Positions 60,999 through 64,000 of a stretch of DNA of 64,000 nucleotides are shown here, piece after piece; the stretch's first letter is position 1, and each line of letters opens with the position of its first letter. This DNA is from an uncultured Lachnospiraceae bacterium. GTDB taxonomy: Bacteria; Bacillota; Clostridia; Lachnospirales; Lachnospiraceae. The stretch is from NCBI GenBank assembly GCA_951802115.1, contig CATOPL010000005.1:1-64000 (forward strand), written 5' to 3'. The notes under the pieces were generated by a model, which saw only the letters and a program-made list of their open reading frames with translations, was not told where the DNA came from and ran no database searches. The translations under genes and the position numbers were made by a program.

Positions 60999-61793
60999 CT
61001 ATTTTGACGCCTGGTTTTTATATGCCTCCATGGATTCCCGAATCAGACGATCAAACGCAGAAGCTTCCCAGGCTGCACGTCCGACATATAAACCGTCAAC
61101 ATATTTTCGGGTGATCAGTTGACAGGTATTTCCCGGATTCACACTCCCTCCATAAAGTACCGGTATGGTCCGTCCATCTTCTCCAAATATTTCTGCAAGC
61201 ACACTTTTGATCTCTTTATGCATCTTCTCCGCGTAATCCGCCGTTGCAGGAGTGCCGTTCACACCAATCGACCAGACAGGCTCATATGCCACCCGAAGGC
61301 TGGGAATTTTCTCCCTCTCCACTCCTGAAAATCCGATTTTAAGCTGTGTACGAAGGACTTCTGCGCTGACGCCGTAGGCTTTGTCTTCTGCGGTTTCCCC
61401 GACGCAGAGCAGAGCGGTAAATCCATGCTTCAGAGCCGCCTTTACTTTCTGATTCTCCTCTGTATCCGTCTCTCTGAATACATGCCTCCTTTCTGAATGA
61501 CCGATCATAACCAAATCAAGATTCAGCTCTTTTAGCATAACCGGAGAGATGTCGCCGGTAAACTGTCCTTCGTCCTCCCAGTTCATATTCTGTGCACCGA
61601 GCCTGACCACATGATTGTCCGTACTCTTTACCGCACTCTCCAGAGAAGTATAGGACGGAAGAACGAACAGCTCTATCTCGTCTCTGCTGATGTCTCTGGT
61701 CAGCTCCTCCAGCTGCTGCAGATAATCTACGGTCATCCGTATCGTTTTATACATCTTAAGGTTCGTGCCAAAATATAATTTCTTTGTTTTCAT
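60999..61793 (-). CDS. Triosephosphate isomerase-like protein, probable erythrulose-1-phosphate isomerase
   Basis: A 264-residue TIM-barrel isomerase. All catalytic residues are kept: Asn11 and Lys13 (GTNLKMYKT), His99 (IGHSERRHVF) and Glu171 (VAYEPVWSIG). The phosphate loops GVNGTPAT and YGGSVNPGNT are also present. NLK in place of the usual NWK, a longer chain and the operon context (dhaK, dhaL, rpiB) argue that it is not the glycolytic enzyme. In erythritol catabolism a TIM homolog (LerI/EryH type) isomerises L-erythrulose 1-phosphate to D-erythrulose 4-phosphate; I propose that role. ATG 61793 has AAGGAC at 7 bases; the upstream frame is not conserved. Confidence 0.82.
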   Translation of the reverse strand: MKTKKLYFGTNLKMYKTIRMTVDYLQQLEELTRDISRDEIELFVLPSYTSLESAVKSTDNHVVRLGAQNMNWEDEGQFTGDISPVMLKELNLDLVMIGHSERRHVFRETDTEENQKVKAALKHGFTALLCVGETAEDKAYGVSAEVLRTQLKIGFSGVEREKIPSLRVAYEPVWSIGVNGTPATADYAEKMHKEIKSVLAEIFGEDGRTIPVLYGGSVNPGNTCQLITRKYVDGLYVGRAAWEASAFDRLIRESMEAYKNQASK

Positions 61794-61852
61794 AGTTAAA
61801 GTCCTTTCTATTATATCACAGGTCCACATGTTTGTCTTTTTCCAAATATTTC

Positions 61853-61891
61853 AAAGGCCACTTCTCTGACGTGTTTTGAAAAGTGGCCTTT
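61853..61891 (-). terminator. Hairpin between the rpiB-like and tpi-like genes
   Basis: AAAGGCCACTT pairs perfectly with AAGTGGCCTTT around a 17-base loop, but with only a short T-run on either strand. It may attenuate rather than stop transcription of the downstream isomerase and regulator genes. Confidence 0.5.
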
Positions 61892-61909
61892 TGTCAAATA
61901 TTCATTCTT

Positions 61910-62374
61910 TTATGACTGTTTAAAATATTTTTTCTCAATCTCACAGATTGCTGCAACTTTTGGAGTGGAGCTTCCGTCTTTAAACTCCAGCCCAATCCAT
62001 TCGTTCACAATCTTCTTGGCCAGCTCCACACCGACGATCCGCTCTCCCAGGCACAAAATATTACCGTTATTACTGAGTATTGACCGCTCCGCTGCAAAAT
62101 TGTCATGACATACAGCTGCCCGGATACCAGGATATTTATTCGCCGTCATTGCCATTCCAATCCCGGTACCGCAAATCAGAATTCCGCGTTTTTCATAACC
62201 GCTCTCCTGGATTTTACTGCATACCCGCTCTGCTATGTATGGATAATACGTAGGATCTTCTGCACTGTCGCAGCCCACATTCTCCACTTCCACACCTTTG
62301 CTTTTCAAAAAATCAATGATGACATTTTTCAGGTTTACCGCTGCATTATCACATCCGATTACAATGGATCTCAT
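61910..62374 (-). CDS. RpiB/LacAB-family isomerase, probable erythrulose-4-phosphate isomerase
   Basis: A 154-residue RpiB-fold isomerase. The N-terminus VIGCDNAAVNLKNVIIDFLKSKG matches RpiB, but with Asn where most family members have His after the Asp. The active-site Cys is present in GILICGTGIGMAMTANKYPGIRA (Cys68). NNGNILCLGERIVG near 106-120 and the closing helix are also typical. In tetrose catabolism an RpiB homolog (DerI) converts D-erythrulose 4-phosphate to D-erythrose 4-phosphate, and the neighbours here fit that. Its ATG overlaps the dhaL stop by one base (TGATG). Confidence 0.85.
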   Translation of the reverse strand: MRSIVIGCDNAAVNLKNVIIDFLKSKGVEVENVGCDSAEDPTYYPYIAERVCSKIQESGYEKRGILICGTGIGMAMTANKYPGIRAAVCHDNFAAERSILSNNGNILCLGERIVGVELAKKIVNEWIGLEFKDGSSTPKVAAICEIEKKYFKQS

Positions 62375-63015
62375 CAGGCTTCCTCCTTTTCCACAAACTC
62401 CCTCATAGAGCGAAAAATAATCGCTACAGAAGTAGCTCCTGCATCCTGATGCCCGATTGCACGCTCAAGAAGAGATTTGGCACGCCCGTATTTTGCAAGC
62501 TGATTTTTTGTATTTTCCACCCCCTGATATGCTGCTTTCTCTGCCTCTTTCAGCATTTCCAGAAGTCCTTTTTCACTGCTTGCCTCCATGGCTTCCACCG
62601 CAGGTTCCAGCGCATCCACCATTGTTTTATCTCCTACGGAAGCCTTTCCCCTCTCTTTGATTGCCTCCAGACTCTTCCTCTCCATCGCCGCCAGATCACC
62701 GGCTGTCAACTCTGTTTTCGGTTCCATTCCTTTAGCGCCGGCCAGATACAGACTCCCGAAAATCACGCCGGACGCCCCACCCATGGACATGAGCATCGCT
62801 TTTCCTGCGGTTGCAAATACATCATAGACGCTATCAAAGGAAGCCTGACCTTCCAGTTTTGTCTTTGCTTTCTGCATACCACCCGCCATGCCGATCCCGT
62901 GATCGCCATCCCCGATTGCACTGTCGATTTCTGTCAGATATGGCTTGTTCTCTATGATTTTGTCCGCCACATAAATCAGCATTTCTTTTGCTTTTTCAAT
63001 CGAAATTGTCTCCAT
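62374..63015 (-). CDS. dhaL: Dihydroxyacetone kinase-type subunit DhaL (nucleotide-binding)
   Basis: A 213-residue all-helical ADP/ATP-binding subunit of a dihydroxyacetone-type kinase. The magnesium-binding motif DSAIGDGDHGIGMAGG (three Asp, near residues 28-42) is intact. GGASGVIFGSLYLAGAKG lies near 80-97, ASVGDKTMVDALEPA near 125-139, and GHQDAGATSVAIIFRSM near the end. Encoded separately from DhaK. Two adjacent ATGs exist; the second (63015) is 7 bases from AAGGAGG. The start region overlaps the dhaK stop. Context suggests phosphorylation of erythrulose rather than dihydroxyacetone; that is inference. Confidence 0.9.
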   Translation of the reverse strand: METISIEKAKEMLIYVADKIIENKPYLTEIDSAIGDGDHGIGMAGGMQKAKTKLEGQASFDSVYDVFATAGKAMLMSMGGASGVIFGSLYLAGAKGMEPKTELTAGDLAAMERKSLEAIKERGKASVGDKTMVDALEPAVEAMEASSEKGLLEMLKEAEKAAYQGVENTKNQLAKYGRAKSLLERAIGHQDAGATSVAIIFRSMREFVEKEEA

Positions 63016-64000
63016 CATCTCGCCTCCTTGGAATAATAAGGACAATAGCAGGGCATGTCATAATATTTCTTTAATTCCGGGTCCACTTTCATGATGGTAA
63101 TGGAAAATCCGCCCATTTCCTGACAGGTGCAAAAGCTGTTGAGGTCGGAATCATATACCCTGACCCCTTTTTCATCCAGAAGTTCCCGAAGCTTTCTGTA
63201 AACAATCGCCAGCTCAAGAATTGTAGTAGAGCCAAGTCCGTTTACCAGCACGCAGACCTCTTCTCCTGCTTCCAGGGGCATATCTTTCAACAGATTGGTA
63301 AACAGAGTCTCTGTCAGCTCGTCTGCCGGTTTCATCGTTGTTCTCTGGATTCCCGGTTCTCCGTGCAGTCCCATTCCGTATTCAATTTCTTTTTCTCCCA
63401 GTTCAAAAGTTGGCTTCTCCAGTCCGGGAATCATTCCGGGGGAAGTCGCCACCCCGATCGTCCTGAGCTGGTCACGCGCCTTTTCCGTAATCCTTTTTAC
63501 TTCCTCCAGGTCTGCTCCGCTGTCGCACGCCGCACCTGCAATCTTCATTACAAACACATCGCCTGCAATTCCTCTCCGGTCGGATGTTCTTTCAGCCGGC
63601 GCCGATGCACAGTCATCCCATACACGCACATGAGCGGTCTTGATGCCGTCGTCATTCAGTATCTCTTCCCCCATGTCAAAATTCAGATTATCTCCTGCAT
63701 AATTTCCATACACAAACAGGACTCCATGTCCGTCTTCCACCGCTTTTGCCGTCTCGTAAATGGTATTCGGATCAGGGGAGGCGAAAATATTTCCGCATGC
63801 CGCCGCGTCTGCAAGTCCTTTTCCGACAAAACCGCTGAACAGAGGTTCATGGCCTGAACCGCCTCCCACAACCAGAGACACCTTACCCTTTCTGCGTTCT
63901 TTCAACAGAACTCCGTTTACTTCCGGATGTTTCTCATAATATTTCTCGTATGCTTTCACATACCCTTCCATCATTTCAGATACTACCTGTTCCGCATCAT
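63015..64000 (-). CDS. dhaK: Dihydroxyacetone kinase-type subunit DhaK (partial)
   Basis: Substrate-binding subunit; about 328 codons are present and only the first few residues lie beyond the right edge (the visible start reads DAEQVVSEMMEGYVKAYEK, the normal DhaK N-terminus). The phosphate and substrate loop GGGSGHEPLFSGFVG, the LFVYGNYAGDNLNFDMG segment, and the covalent-binding His in YGMGLHGEPGIQR are all intact. VNGLGSTTILELAI lies near 245. The DhaK His forms a hemiaminal with a keto substrate such as dihydroxyacetone or erythrulose. It is translationally coupled to dhaL and is the first visible gene of the tetrose-like operon. Confidence 0.92.
   Translation of the reverse strand, partial: DAEQVVSEMMEGYVKAYEKYYEKHPEVNGVLLKERRKGKVSLVVGGGSGHEPLFSGFVGKGLADAAACGNIFASPDPNTIYETAKAVEDGHGVLFVYGNYAGDNLNFDMGEEILNDDGIKTAHVRVWDDCASAPAERTSDRRGIAGDVFVMKIAGAACDSGADLEEVKRITEKARDQLRTIGVATSPGMIPGLEKPTFELGEKEIEYGMGLHGEPGIQRTTMKPADELTETLFTNLLKDMPLEAGEEVCVLVNGLGSTTILELAIVYRKLRELLDEKGVRVYDSDLNSFCTCQEMGGFSITIMKVDPELKKYYDMPCYCPYYSKEAR

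Noticed and set aside
1-64000. CRISPR arrays, tRNA or rRNA genes, insertion sequences, prophage genes
   Set aside because: No regularly spaced repeats, no tRNA- or rRNA-like stretches, and no transposase, integrase or phage structural proteins were recognised in any frame.

Overview
The window looks like chromosomal DNA of a Gram-positive anaerobe of the Clostridia, most likely a gut Lachnospiraceae. The grounds are the short eukaryote/archaeal-type prolyl-tRNA synthetase, the FabK-type fatty acid operon, GGAGG-type ribosome binding sites, many TTGACA-17-TATAAT promoters, YesM/YesN-type two-component genes and a BlaI/BlaR1-type pair. The species assignment is inference from gene content; no rRNA or tRNA gene is present. 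Most genes are on the minus strand; six intact genes (an AI-2E/YtvI-type permease, rarA, yyaL, blaI/blaR-like, an Rrf2 regulator) and one gene fragment are on the plus strand. No CRISPR array, insertion sequence, prophage or replication origin was seen.

Layout. 1-3.1 kb: a secreted Ala/Glu-rich coiled-coil protein (runs off the left edge), a PilZ protein abutting it, and a SARP/BTAD-type regulator split by a G9 tract. 3.2-13.7 kb: housekeeping genes (cca, proS, a pseudouridine synthase, pgi, mtnN), a membrane permease, and an ECF sigma factor coupled to a membrane-anchored beta-propeller protein. 13.8-20 kb: a complete type II fatty acid elongation operon, fabH-acpP-fabK-fabD-fabG-fabF-fabZ, with two perfect FabT-like operators on two strong promoters. 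20-27 kb: a MscS channel and an unusual four-gene operon (UbiA-like prenyltransferase, PEP-synthase-like phosphotransferase without the PEP-binding barrel, acyl-adenylate ligase, GNAT-like acyltransferase) that looks like an uncharacterised small-molecule or lipid pathway. 27-35 kb: rarA, yyaL, a second ECF sigma/anti-sigma pair and a BlaI/M56 pair with a 20-bp-arm operator. 35-44.2 kb: a composite, frameshifted ATPase-like gene, two tandem DUF4132 giants and a structured extragenic element. 44.4-49 kb: sulfur assimilation (cysK, metY) facing a divergent Rrf2/CymR-like regulator, plus a 2-hydroxyacid dehydrogenase. 49-50 kb: a gene-poor stretch with a candidate small RNA and the Fe-S tail of a lost aldo/keto reductase. 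49.8-57 kb: a NAD-kinase-like/SPFH pair, TrpB2, a MarR/MATE pair and a polytopic membrane protein.

56.9-64 kb is the most interesting stretch. Split dihydroxyacetone-kinase subunits (dhaK, partial, and dhaL), an RpiB-type isomerase and a triosephosphate-isomerase-like protein together fit an erythrulose (tetrose) route to erythrose 4-phosphate. They are followed by a YesN/YesM-like response regulator and kinase whose kinase has almost no extracytoplasmic sensor. The kinase gene is translationally coupled to an RbsA-like double ABC protein in which both ATPase sites are erased. I propose that this pseudo-ATPase is the sensory partner of the kinase, reporting on a sugar transporter rather than energising it.
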